From: JAMWCX01 sp964352425
GTDB taxonomy: Bacteria > Omnitrophota > Gorgyraeia > 2-01-FULL-45-10
Assembly: GCA_964352425.1 (NCBI GenBank)
Contig: CAYGRZ010000049.1
Location: 1 to 11,025, forward strand
Length of the DNA stretch: 11,025 nt
Reading direction: 5' to 3'
In this document: piece after piece, positions 1 to 8,277 of the stretch
Layout: every line of letters starts with the position of its first letter
How positions within the stretch are numbered: the first letter of the stretch is position 1
Notes under the pieces: model-generated
Databases searched by the model: none
The model's input: the letters and a program-made list of their open reading frames with translations, nothing else
Told to the model about the DNA's origin: nothing
Program-made: the position numbers and the translations under genes

Positions 1-3000
1 TAACAAAGATCGGCACCGGCACTCTTATCCTATCAGGCGCCAGCACCTACACTGGATTAACAACCATCAGCGCAGGCATCCTGAAATTAGGAGCCTCGGG
101 CGGCGCCACCAACACTCCTTTGGGTACTGCAGCTGCGGGAACCGTCGTCTCTGCCACCGGTGCTGCGCTTGACCTGGGTGGCTTCACATTGGGAACGGCA
201 GAAGCCCTCACCTTAAACGGGACCGGCGTTGCAGGCGGCGGCGCATTAATGAATTCAGGCTCAGCCGCGACATACTCCGGACTGGTCACTCTTGGCAGCA
301 GCGGAGTGAGCATTGTCGGAGGTACCGGGACAATAGCTTTAAGCAATGTGGGCACCATATCCGGCTCGGGCTACAACCTGACCCTTGGCGGAGCGCAGGG
401 CGGAAGCATTACTAGTATTATCGGCACGGTCGCAGGCACGCTTACCAAAGCTGATGCCGGCACATGGACCCTAAGCGGCGCCAATACTTATACCGGCTCG
501 ACCACGATCCAGAACGGCACGCTGCAATTGGGGGCTACTAACGCGATCAACGCCGCTTCAACTACGAGTGTTACCGCGACCGGTGCTGGCGTTACCGCGA
601 CACTGGGTCTCAACGGTTACGATCTGGCTTTGACGAATGTTCTGACGCTGGGCGGCACAACCACGACCAGTACCGCCAATGTCTCAACCGGCGCCGGAAC
701 GCTTACCGTCAATGGCGGCATCACTTACGACGCTGCCAATAATCCCCTTGGATCCACAATATCCGGCAAGGTAAGCCTTGGCGGCACAACCCGCACATTC
801 ACGGCGGGTGACAGCTCAAGCGCTTCTAATGACCTTACCATCTCGGCTGTTATCTCCGGGACCGGATCAGAAGGTATTACCAAAGCCGGCACCGGCACCT
901 TGACCCTAAGCGGCGCCAACACTTATACCGGAACGACCACGATGAATGCCGGAACGCTTAGCCTTGATAACGCTTCGGCCCTCGGCAATGGCGCAAATGC
1001 TTTTGTCCTGAATGGAGGAGTAGTCACCATGGCTACCGGAAAGGCCATGGCTGTGGGCTCCTACTCTCAGTCAGGAGGCACTTTTACCGGCAGTAACGCG
1101 GCTATTACGGTTACCGGTAATTTTACGCTTTCCGGTGGGACATTTACCTCAACAAGCGGCACGCTTTCCGTGGGCGGGGACTGGAATGACGTGGGCGGGG
1201 CCTTTACACACAGTAGCGGAATAATTGATTTCACAAAGGCAAGCGGCACGCAGACGTTCACTACCGCCGGAGACCAGACTTACAACAATATCACCCACTC
1301 CGGCGCCGGCACGCTGCAGCTTTTCATTACGCCCTGGTATGACGCCTCGTGGGGTTATAGACGAGTCATTACTATTGACTATACAAAAGTAGGCAATGGG
1401 ACAGAAAACGAATCTGGTTTTCCTGTGTTGGTTTATTTAACTGGATTATCAAACATTAACGCTGATGGCGCGGACATCAGGTTTACCACCTCGGACGGAG
1501 TGACCCTATTACCCAGAGAAATTGAATCATACTCTTCCGGAACGCTGGTTGCTTGGGTAAAAACAGATTTATCTTACACCGCCAATACGGTTATATATAT
1601 GTATTACGGTAACGCCTCCGCTACCGAACCTGCTGCAGGTTCTACTTACGGAAGTCAGAATGTGTGGGATTCGAATTCTAAAGCCGTTTACCACTTGAAG
1701 GAAAATACAGGTTCAAATAACGTTGATTCTACAAGTAATGGTTATACAGGAACGCCGATAAGTTCTCCAGTGCAATCTGCTGGGCAGATAGATGGTTCGT
1801 TGAAGTTTAGTGGCAGTAATTATGTTGACCTTGGAACAGGATTATCACCCGTTAACAACTTTACAGTAGAAGCTTGGGTTAATGCAACAACTGTTGGTAG
1901 TGACAACCAAATAGTATCAAAGGGGTATGATGGGACTAATACTCAATGGGAATTAAAGACTACTTCGGCAGCAGGAAAAGTAAGTTTTAGAGCATGGATA
2001 GGCAGCTCACTTGGTGTAGAATCAAATGAACATTTGAATGCTGGTGAATGGACTTATATTGTAGGTAATTATGATGGGACAACTTGGAGAATATATTGGA
2101 ATGGTATACTTGATAATAGTGCCGTTTCGGGTGCGCCAATAGCTACCGCCAAAAAACTTTGCATTGGAGTAGTTGATGGAGGTGGCCAGAATTGGATTGG
2201 ACTTATTGATGAAGTCCGAATCTCATCCATTGTCCGTTCCGCAGGCTGGATAAAAACTGAATACAACAACCAGAATTCGCCTTCAACTTTCCTAAATAAA
2301 GGCGCGGAAGGTGGAAGTGCCACAAAGCTGAATCTCGCCGGTACGCTCACTCAATCCGGCAGCGGCGCCACCAGTATGACTTCCAATTCCGCGAGCGCGG
2401 GAGGCGTAATTCTTTTAGACGGCTCCATTACCGGCACCACCGGTATTTTGACCAGCAGTTCTACCTATGACGTCAGAAAAGGCACGATCAGCGCAATTCT
2501 GGCAGGCTCCGCAGGTCTCACCAAAACCACAGCCGACACCGTCACGCTCTCCGGCGCGAATACTTACACCGGAGCGACGACGGTCCAGAACGGAACGTTG
2601 CAACTCGGCGCCAGTAACGCGATCAATGCCGCCTCGACCACGAGCGTCACCGCGACCGGAACCGGCGTTACCGCTTTACTCGATCTTAACGGTTACAACC
2701 TCACCCTGAATAGCGCCCTGACGCTGGGCGGCACGACAACGACCAGCGCCGCGAATGTCTCGACCGGCGCGGGAACGCTTACCGCAAACGGCGGTATCAC
2801 CTACGACGCGACCAATAACCCTCTCGGGTCCACAATATCCGGCAAGGTAAGCCTTGGCGGCGCAACCCGCACATTTACCGTGGGGGACAGTTCCAGCGCT
2901 GCCAGTGACCTGTCAATTTCAGCAGTGATTTCCGGCACGGGTTCGGAAGGTCTTACCAAGACCGGCGCCGGAACTCTTACCTTAAGCGGAGCAGTGGATC

Positions 3001-5012
3001 TGGGCGGAAATCTTACGATCTCAAACGGCACTCTGGCTGCAGGCAATAATATATCCGTAGGCGGTAACTGGAGTAATAGCGGCATCTTTACCCCGGGAGT
3101 TTATACCGTCACCTTCAACGGCGGCAACGCCAATATCGACGCCGGCGGCATGGGCGCCGGGAAGGCCTTCTACAAGGTGGTGGTCAACTCGACCGGCGTG
3201 AAGACACTCGCCTCGGCGACGCTTATTAATAACGTCCTGGAGGTGAACGCCGGGACGCTCGCCGGCGACTACAATGTCACCGTAAAGGGCGGCTATGTGA
3301 CGAGCTCCGGCAGCGGCGTGATAAACCTGACAGACGGCACGTTCACCCTCGAAGGCACCGGAAACTTCGGCGGCTCCAGCGACTGGACATTCTATGACCT
3401 GACCTTCGGCGACGGCTCGAGCGTGAGGACGACCACGAAGAGCACGTCCAACACCATCACCATAACGGATGTTCTGGCGGTAGACACAAACCACACCCTT
3501 GAGGCAGGGTCGGCGACGTGGAACCTCGTGTGGAAAAGTTATCTCAAGAATATCACGATGATAGCGACCGGCAGTGATCATACGATCGCCCTCACAGATG
3601 ACGGCTATGTGTTCGCCTGGGGATGCAACGTTTACGGCCAGTTGGGCGACGGCACGACGGCCGATGCTCTGATGCCGATAGAGGTCCTGCGCGGCGAGCA
3701 GGCGGCAGGTACCGGCGATAAAGCCACATATCTGCATGATATAACCTCTATCGCGGCGGGCGGCTATCACAGCGTCGCCCTCACTTCGGACGGCTATGTA
3801 TTCACGTGGGGCTACAATGAGCAGGGCCAGCTGGGCAACAACGAGACGACCAACAGCTCGACGCCCGTCAAGGCGCATGGCGTCGGTAATGTGGGCGACC
3901 TTACGGAAATAACCAAGATAGCGGCAGGCGGCTTCCAGACGTCGGCCCTCGGGACGGGCGCGGACGGCAACGTATATTGCTGGGGGTATAACGGGCAGGG
4001 CGAACTCGGCAACGGGACGTATACCGAAGACCCGAACCCGACGCCGGTGAAGGTGCTCGCAGGTGAGCAGGCAGACGGGACATATCTCCACCATATATCT
4101 AATATAGCTGTAGGCGGCAGCCAGGCGCTCGCGCTCGGCACGGACGGCTCCGTGTTCAGCTGGGGGTATAACAGCAACGGCCAGCTGGGCAACGGTGAGG
4201 CGACCGGAGTCCCGGTCACGGCGCCGGTCAAGGTGCACGGCGTCAATGATGTGGGCTACCTTACGGGAATAATCAGGATAGCGGCAGGAGGAGCCCATAA
4301 CGTCGCGCTCACGTCGGGCGGCACAGTATTCGCGTGGGGGTATAATGCGCACGGCGAACTGGGCAACGGCACGACGGACGACAGCTCGTGGCCTGTCCAG
4401 GTCAAAGGCGTCGATGGTGTGGGCGTCCTTACGGGCATCTCCGGTATATCGGCAGGCGAAGGCCACACCCTTGCCCTGGCTTCAGACGGCTATGTATTCA
4501 GCTGGGGATTGAACGACAAAGGCCAGTTGGGCAATGACTCGACGATTGACAGCTTGTCGCCTGTCCAGGTCCACGCGGGCACGCAGCTGGGCTATACGTA
4601 CCTCTCCAATATATCCCATATAGCGGCGGGCGGCGCCCAGACGGTGGCCTTGAGCCAGAGCCGGCCGGTATTTAACTGCGGGTACAACGCGAACGGCCAA
4701 CTGGGCGACGGCACGACAGTCGACGCGGCGGAGCAGATCAAGGTCATGGCAGGCTCGCAGGCGGGACCGAATATCTCTCATACGCCGCTCGTCGTAAGAG
4801 GCACTCTCAACCCCCAGACCTCCACATTCATTTTTACCAATGACCTGTATCACCGCAGTGTATATGTTGCCCCGGTCACATACAATAACCTGAGCTTCAT
4901 GAATAATCCATACGCGACGTATAGGCTCGCCGGCGACATCTACGTGACCGGCGACGTAGTCATCAGCGACGCGACGCTTGTAACTGATCCATATCACATC
5001 ATATACATATAA
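1..5012 (+). CDS. Giant repetitive surface protein (5' partial): beta-strand repeats, DUF2341, LamG, RCC1 propeller
   Basis: The reading frame is open from the first complete codon (base 3) to TAA at 5010-5012, so the true start lies upstream and no signal peptide can be seen. The visible part is about 1669 residues rich in Gly, Thr, Ser, Asn and Ala, with almost no Cys. Domains in order: passenger-type beta-strand repeats of the form LTK-G-GTLTLSGANTYTG (near 1, 441, 876, 2517 and 2952); DUF2341 (about 1344-1633); a LamG/concanavalin-like jellyroll (about 1680-2270); more beta-strand repeats; then seven RCC1-like blades (3561-4772) and a short beta-rich tail. Such chains are known in secreted adhesin-like proteins of environmental Gram-negative and PVC-type bacteria. 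I infer an extracellular, possibly carbohydrate- or surface-binding role. No outer-membrane barrel, PEP-CTERM or LPXTG signal is present at the C terminus, so the export route is unknown. It is separated from the operon downstream by a promoter. Confidence 0.9.
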   Translation, partial: TKIGTGTLILSGASTYTGLTTISAGILKLGASGGATNTPLGTAAAGTVVSATGAALDLGGFTLGTAEALTLNGTGVAGGGALMNSGSAATYSGLVTLGSSGVSIVGGTGTIALSNVGTISGSGYNLTLGGAQGGSITSIIGTVAGTLTKADAGTWTLSGANTYTGSTTIQNGTLQLGATNAINAASTTSVTATGAGVTATLGLNGYDLALTNVLTLGGTTTTSTANVSTGAGTLTVNGGITYDAANNPLGSTISGKVSLGGTTRTFTAGDSSSASNDLTISAVISGTGSEGITKAGTGTLTLSGANTYTGTTTMNAGTLSLDNASALGNGANAFVLNGGVVTMATGKAMAVGSYSQSGGTFTGSNAAITVTGNFTLSGGTFTSTSGTLSVGGDWNDVGGAFTHSSGIIDFTKASGTQTFTTAGDQTYNNITHSGAGTLQLFITPWYDASWGYRRVITIDYTKVGNGTENESGFPVLVYLTGLSNINADGADIRFTTSDGVTLLPREIESYSSGTLVAWVKTDLSYTANTVIYMYYGNASATEPAAGSTYGSQNVWDSNSKAVYHLKENTGSNNVDSTSNGYTGTPISSPVQSAGQIDGSLKFSGSNYVDLGTGLSPVNNFTVEAWVNATTVGSDNQIVSKGYDGTNTQWELKTTSAAGKVSFRAWIGSSLGVESNEHLNAGEWTYIVGNYDGTTWRIYWNGILDNSAVSGAPIATAKKLCIGVVDGGGQNWIGLIDEVRISSIVRSAGWIKTEYNNQNSPSTFLNKGAEGGSATKLNLAGTLTQSGSGATSMTSNSASAGGVILLDGSITGTTGILTSSSTYDVRKGTISAILAGSAGLTKTTADTVTLSGANTYTGATTVQNGTLQLGASNAINAASTTSVTATGTGVTALLDLNGYNLTLNSALTLGGTTTTSAANVSTGAGTLTANGGITYDATNNPLGSTISGKVSLGGATRTFTVGDSSSAASDLSISAVISGTGSEGLTKTGAGTLTLSGAVDLGGNLTISNGTLAAGNNISVGGNWSNSGIFTPGVYTVTFNGGNANIDAGGMGAGKAFYKVVVNSTGVKTLASATLINNVLEVNAGTLAGDYNVTVKGGYVTSSGSGVINLTDGTFTLEGTGNFGGSSDWTFYDLTFGDGSSVRTTTKSTSNTITITDVLAVDTNHTLEAGSATWNLVWKSYLKNITMIATGSDHTIALTDDGYVFAWGCNVYGQLGDGTTADALMPIEVLRGEQAAGTGDKATYLHDITSIAAGGYHSVALTSDGYVFTWGYNEQGQLGNNETTNSSTPVKAHGVGNVGDLTEITKIAAGGFQTSALGTGADGNVYCWGYNGQGELGNGTYTEDPNPTPVKVLAGEQADGTYLHHISNIAVGGSQALALGTDGSVFSWGYNSNGQLGNGEATGVPVTAPVKVHGVNDVGYLTGIIRIAAGGAHNVALTSGGTVFAWGYNAHGELGNGTTDDSSWPVQVKGVDGVGVLTGISGISAGEGHTLALASDGYVFSWGLNDKGQLGNDSTIDSLSPVQVHAGTQLGYTYLSNISHIAAGGAQTVALSQSRPVFNCGYNANGQLGDGTTVDAAEQIKVMAGSQAGPNISHTPLVVRGTLNPQTSTFIFTNDLYHRSVYVAPVTYNNLSFMNNPYATYRLAGDIYVTGDVVISDATLVTDPYHIIYI
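441..917 (+). repeat. Internal segmental duplication, copy 1 (159 codons)
   Basis: This 477-base segment of the giant gene aligns without gaps to 2517-2993 (constant offset 2076). It starts at the LTK of one beta-strand repeat and ends in the LSGA of the next. Shared protein landmarks are AINAASTTSVTATG, TLGGTTTTS, NVSTGAGTLT and NPLGSTISGKVSLGG. The stretch 753-785 (33 bases) is identical to 2829-2861. Divergence is mostly synonymous or conservative elsewhere. Confidence 0.9.
1344..2270 (+). other. DUF2341 plus LamG-like jellyroll module inside the giant protein, low GC
   Basis: The encoded protein reads WGYRRVITIDYTK, then DGADIRFTTSDG, LPREIESY and YMYYGNASA, which is the DUF2341 pattern. 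It continues into a LamG/laminin-G-like fold with AVYHLKE, SLKFSGSNYVDLG, FTVEAWVN, WTYIVGNYDGTTWRIYWNG and IDEVRIS. DUF2341 followed by LamG is a common pair in secreted proteins, and LamG folds often bind glycans. Hand counts on three 60-base lines (1861, 1921, 2041) give about 38% GC, against 62-68% on flanking lines 2581 and 3121. The reading frame passes through unbroken, so this is an in-frame module rather than a disrupting insertion. Confidence 0.85.
2517..2993 (+). repeat. Internal segmental duplication, copy 2 (159 codons)
   Basis: This is the second copy of the segment at 441-917, the same 477-base length and in the same frame. The two copies flank the low-GC DUF2341/LamG module, so the layout is repeat, module, repeat. 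The length match with no indel suggests either a fairly recent duplication or ongoing gene conversion. An assembly artefact is less likely because many substitutions separate the copies. Confidence 0.9.
3561..4772 (+). repeat. Seven tandem RCC1-like beta-propeller blades (within the giant CDS)
   Basis: Seven imperfect repeats of about 50-64 residues each carry the pattern IAAGG-H--AL--DG-VF-WGYN--GQLGNG, with variable linkers rich in PV(K/Q)V. Seven is the blade number of a closed RCC1 propeller. The last blade has NCGYN where the others have WG(Y/L/C)N, and SQSRP in place of SDGY, so it is degenerate. In bacteria such repeats occur in secreted proteins as well as intracellular ones. Here they are presumably extracellular and of unknown partner. 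Confidence 0.9.
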
Positions 5013-5040
5013 TATCATCAATTGGAATATCTCGCCCTAA

Positions 5041-5069
5041 TTGACATTTCACCCGCACCTTTATATAAT
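5041..5069 (+). promoter_or_regulatory. Full-consensus sigma70 promoter for the RiPP operon
   Basis: TTGACA lies at 5041-5046 and TATAAT at 5064-5069 with a 17-base spacer, so both hexamers match consensus exactly at the optimal distance. It sits in the 78-base gap between the giant gene and the first radical SAM gene, on the coding strand. The predicted start of transcription is near 5076, only about 15 bases before the ATG at 5091. That leaves a very short leader without an obvious Shine-Dalgarno sequence. No operator-like palindrome is evident, which suggests strong, constitutive-looking transcription. Confidence 0.8.
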
Positions 5070-5090
5070 GATACCGTTACCGCCAGCCAT

Positions 5091-6830
5091 ATGAATTTTA
5101 AAGTTGCCTTATGCATACCACCCGACTATGACCACAACTACCCTCCTCTGGGGACGCCCGCGCTCTGCGCTTTTTTAAAAAAGAACGGCATCGGCTGCGC
5201 CCAGATAGATCTGAATCTCGGGTACCGTGACTTCCTGGCGCGAAATGTCTACGGGCCGGGCCCATTAAGCCCGGAAGAGCGGAGATTTTTTCTGGAACCG
5301 CTCCTGGTGAAATTTTTTTCCGAGAAACTGAAAGGGCGTTATTATTCAGATTTTTTCCCCAGAGGCGGCGACGGCATCTTTACGGACCTGCCCTATGGCA
5401 ATAATACGAACAGCTCTTTCTATTTTTGCGAAAGGCTGCTCTCGTCCGAACATCTATGGCGGTATCTGGAAGACGCTCTTGAGAACACGTTCCTGCGATT
5501 TTACGAAGAGAGCCCCATCCTGCGCCGTATGGAAAAAGACGGCGCGCGCCTCTTTGGCATATCGATTCTGTCTCCGGCCCAGGCCATAGCGGGCCTCACC
5601 CTCGGGCTTTTTATCAAAAAAAGACTCCCGGAGGCGCACGTGACGATAGGCGGGCAATGGGCCACGTTGTACCGCGGCGCGCTGATGCGGAAAAAAGAGC
5701 TCTTCCGGTGTTTTGACAGCATTATCGCATTTGAAGGCGAAAGCGCGCTCTGCGAATTAACGCAGGCCCTCGACTCCGGATCGCGCATTGACTCTATACC
5801 CAATCTCATCACCCGCGATACCGTCCCGGATGCGGGCCTGATGAGGCGCGAGGAGGAGATGGACCGGCTTCCCTGCCCTGACTTTGACGGCCTTCCCCTG
5901 AAAGAGTACGACGGAAGCGGACCCGGCGCGATAGGCCTTACCTATGAGACATCCCGCGGGTGCTATTGGTCGAAATGCGCCTATTGCGTCGATCTGCCGC
6001 TGCCCAAACCGTCGTACCGGAAAAAAGACCCCGCGCTGGTGGTGGCCGATATGAAGGAACTTAAACAGCGATACGGCGCCGGGCATCTTTATTTCGGCGA
6101 CCCGGGCCTGTCGCCGCGCCAGATGCGGATGATAGCACGGCGCATGATAGAAGAGCGCGTGGAGATGAAGTGGTGGACGATGGCGCGGCTCGATCCCGGT
6201 TTTGACCGCGGGCTGTTTGAGCTGGCGCATACGGCGGGACTGGACCAGATCAATTTTGGTTTTGAATCCGCCAGCGACCGTGTCTGCCGGTCGCTTGATA
6301 AGGGCAATGAGCGCACACGTTCGTCGCGGATCATCAGGGAGTGCGCCGCCGCCGGCATCAAGGTGGACCTGCAGACGATGCTCGGCCTGCCGGGCGAAAG
6401 TTTTGAAGACGGCCTGGAGACCGTGGACTTCCTCATATCCCATAGAGAGTCCATAACTCACGTTACATTCAATACCTACTATCTGACGCCTTTTAATTAT
6501 GTCTATCAGGACCCGGCCAGGTACGGGATAGAGTACGAGAATGATCCGGCGTTGCCGTTCAGATTTTTTACGCCGTTCAATAACAGGCGCGGCATGGACG
6601 CCTCGCAGGCCGAGGTATTGGAAAAGATATATTATTCGCTCGTCGCCTCATCCGGCGCCGGGAAGCCTGTCCCTGACCGGGGCGCCTCCGGCGCGTCCAC
6701 AGGATGCGTGAGCTTCCGCCTGAACGGCGAGTCCTGCACCCTGCGGTACCGCCATGACGCTGCGACCGAAACCTATACATTCCTCGAAGATGAAAAGGCT
6801 CATAATGAACACGTCCCTGCCATCGCCTAA
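5091..6830 (+). CDS. B12-binding-type radical SAM RiPP maturase
   Basis: This 579-residue protein has a B12-binding-like N-terminal Rossmann region (PPLGTPALCAFLKKNG near residues 16-33; TIGGQWAT at about 185-192) followed by a radical SAM core. The [4Fe-4S] cysteines are C291, C296 and C299 in RGCYWSKCAYC, a CX4CX2C spacing instead of the usual CX3CX2C. Further core landmarks are LYFGDPG, INFGFES and MLGLPGES. I do not see the DXHXXG lower-ligand motif of classical cobalamin domains, as is common in this subgroup. It resembles RiPP-maturation radical SAM proteins, which act on peptide side chains or backbones; the exact reaction here is unknown. I chose ATG 5091 because an upstream in-frame TTG (5022) would place the promoter inside the gene. 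It is the first gene of the operon and overlaps the next by 26 bases. Confidence 0.85.
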   Translation: MNFKVALCIPPDYDHNYPPLGTPALCAFLKKNGIGCAQIDLNLGYRDFLARNVYGPGPLSPEERRFFLEPLLVKFFSEKLKGRYYSDFFPRGGDGIFTDLPYGNNTNSSFYFCERLLSSEHLWRYLEDALENTFLRFYEESPILRRMEKDGARLFGISILSPAQAIAGLTLGLFIKKRLPEAHVTIGGQWATLYRGALMRKKELFRCFDSIIAFEGESALCELTQALDSGSRIDSIPNLITRDTVPDAGLMRREEEMDRLPCPDFDGLPLKEYDGSGPGAIGLTYETSRGCYWSKCAYCVDLPLPKPSYRKKDPALVVADMKELKQRYGAGHLYFGDPGLSPRQMRMIARRMIEERVEMKWWTMARLDPGFDRGLFELAHTAGLDQINFGFESASDRVCRSLDKGNERTRSSRIIRECAAAGIKVDLQTMLGLPGESFEDGLETVDFLISHRESITHVTFNTYYLTPFNYVYQDPARYGIEYENDPALPFRFFTPFNNRRGMDASQAEVLEKIYYSLVASSGAGKPVPDRGASGASTGCVSFRLNGESCTLRYRHDAATETYTFLEDEKAHNEHVPAIA

Positions 6831-8277
6831 ACACATAGTCATGATGGAAGACCACGACAAAGCATATCAGGCCTGGAAGGAGCTCGGCGTGCGCGCCGGG
6901 ACGCTCGTCCACGTTGACGCGCACATCGACTTCGGCTGGATCCCCGAAATGGACCTCGACGAGATAGGCTCCTCGGGCGGCGACCCGTGCGATAAGGCCG
7001 CCGGGCAGCCGCTTCTCAACCCTTTCATAAAGACCAGGAAGAAGATGGTCCATATAGGGAACTTCATTTGTCCGGCGATGCGGGACGGGCTGGTGGATAC
7101 GTTCTACTGGGTCGTTCCGGACGAAAGCTGGCGGTCCAGGCGCGGCATAAAGCACATCGTGAAGCATATGCGGCAGATCCTCGCCGTAAAACAATACGCC
7201 CCCGGGGCTCTCGAGTTTCACCCGGATCATATCCGTTGCCGCGTTTTCGATAAAGAAGTGATCGTCTGCGGACTTGAGGGCCTTGACCGGATAGACAAGC
7301 CGGTCCTCCTGGATATAGACGTGGATTTTATGCTCACCCGGTCCATATGGGACGATCTTAACCCGGAGCGCGCTCCCTGGATCTTTCCGGATAAGCTTTG
7401 TAACGAACTGGCGCCAAAAATAAACGATATAGAAGCCCTGACGGTATCCTACTCGGTCGAGGGAGGCTTCACGCCGCTCAGGTTCAAGTATTTCGGCGAT
7501 GAGCTGCGGATGTTGTATGGGGGAGATGTGACTGCGGCGAAACAGCGGGTGATGGATCTGAAAAGGGCCGCGCTTCCGCTTGAAAGAGACGGGAAATATA
7601 AAGAGGCCGCCGCTCTGTATGAGGACGCTATGAAGATAGACGGCACGGATGCCTCCCTGTATTTTAATCTCTCGATCCTGTATTCAAACGGTCCGGCGGC
7701 GGATATGGAGAAGGCCCGGTCTTTCTACCGGCAGGCCGTTTCACGGGATAAAACTTACCGTACCCGCTTTAACAATCATGGTATACTATATTTACATCGG
7801 AGAGATCTTAAGCATGCCGAAGAGGAATTCAGGAAATTATCGCAGCTTGATGATATGAGCGCCGTCGCGCTGAACGGCCTGGGGCACGTCGCGCTCCACA
7901 AAAAAAAGTATACTCAAGCCCGCTCTTTCTTTAGCGATTGCCTGAGCATTGATAATTCTTATCCGGAAGCAAGGCTTGGATCGGGCATAACCCATTTCAA
8001 GACCGGCGCCCTCGAGGAAGCGCGGACTCTTCTTTTGGAGATCGACAGTTCCACGCCCGGCGACCCGGAAGTATCCTGGTGGCTCGGCCGGATAGCCGAA
8101 AAGAAAAGAGAGGGCCTTTCGGCGATAGATCATTACAAGAGATCGATAATGCTCGGAGGAGAAGCTCCCGCGGTGCATCTGCGGCTCTCGCGCATATACA
8201 TAATGAAAGGCCTTTACTACAGGGCCTTTGAAGAGCTCGCGCGGTTTTTCCAGGCCCTTAAAGGACAATTCTTGTGA
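6805..8277 (+). CDS. UPF0489/arginase-like domain fused to TPR repeats (candidate peptide arginase)
   Basis: This 490-residue protein has two parts. Residues 1 to about 250 match the UPF0489 pattern: MMEDHDKAY (H17), HVDAHIDFG (D38, H40, D42) and LLDIDVDF (D170, D172, D174). These line up in order with the metal-binding motifs of ureohydrolases (GGDH, DAHxD, DxDxxD), so a dinuclear Mn enzyme is likely. From memory, RiPP peptide arginases such as OspR of the landornamide pathway, which convert peptidyl Arg to ornithine, are related to this group; homology should be tested. Residues about 252-488 hold roughly six TPR-type helical repeats (e.g. GKYKEAAALYEDAMKID), probably for protein or peptide docking. 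ATG 6805 is chosen because AAAAGG lies 6 bases upstream and it keeps the first beta strand (HIVMMEDH). ATG 6790 and 6841 are alternatives. It overlaps the preceding gene by 26 bases and ends in TGATG with the PqqD gene. Confidence 0.8.
   Translation: MNTSLPSPKHIVMMEDHDKAYQAWKELGVRAGTLVHVDAHIDFGWIPEMDLDEIGSSGGDPCDKAAGQPLLNPFIKTRKKMVHIGNFICPAMRDGLVDTFYWVVPDESWRSRRGIKHIVKHMRQILAVKQYAPGALEFHPDHIRCRVFDKEVIVCGLEGLDRIDKPVLLDIDVDFMLTRSIWDDLNPERAPWIFPDKLCNELAPKINDIEALTVSYSVEGGFTPLRFKYFGDELRMLYGGDVTAAKQRVMDLKRAALPLERDGKYKEAAALYEDAMKIDGTDASLYFNLSILYSNGPAADMEKARSFYRQAVSRDKTYRTRFNNHGILYLHRRDLKHAEEEFRKLSQLDDMSAVALNGLGHVALHKKKYTQARSFFSDCLSIDNSYPEARLGSGITHFKTGALEEARTLLLEIDSSTPGDPEVSWWLGRIAEKKREGLSAIDHYKRSIMLGGEAPAVHLRLSRIYIMKGLYYRAFEELARFFQALKGQFL

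Noticed and set aside
120..122. TTG as start codon of the giant surface protein
   Set aside because: The same frame is open to the left edge and encodes another beta-strand repeat (GTGTLILSGASTYTG), so the gene begins outside the window.
3021..4466. Long antisense open frame of 481 codons opposite the RCC1 region
   Set aside because: It mirrors the GC-rich, codon-biased sense repeats, has Arg/Ala/Val-rich sequence without a domain, and lies entirely inside the clear RCC1 coding frame.
3561..4772. Regularly spaced repeats that could suggest a CRISPR array
   Set aside because: The repeats are imperfect at DNA level, about 150-190 bases apart, and translate into RCC1 blades; there are no short identical repeats with unique spacers.
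5022..5024. TTG as start codon of the B12 radical SAM gene
   Set aside because: The extra 23 codons would cover the consensus promoter at 5041-5069, and the family's first beta strand begins right after ATG 5091.
5013..5040. Possible terminator after the giant gene
   Set aside because: The AT-rich stretch contains no GC-rich stem with a T-tract; nothing beyond the promoter can be supported there.
5757..6461. Antisense open frame of 234 codons opposite the B12 radical SAM gene
   Set aside because: It is the complement of a conserved catalytic core on the + strand; its product has no recognisable motif.
6577..7230. Antisense open frame of 217 codons across the radical SAM/arginase-like junction
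   Set aside because: It overlaps two well-supported coupled genes and shows no family signature.
7760..7800. AT-rich TATACT-like sequence resembling an internal promoter
   Set aside because: No -35 hexamer at acceptable spacing; it lies within the TPR coding region and has no gene start nearby.
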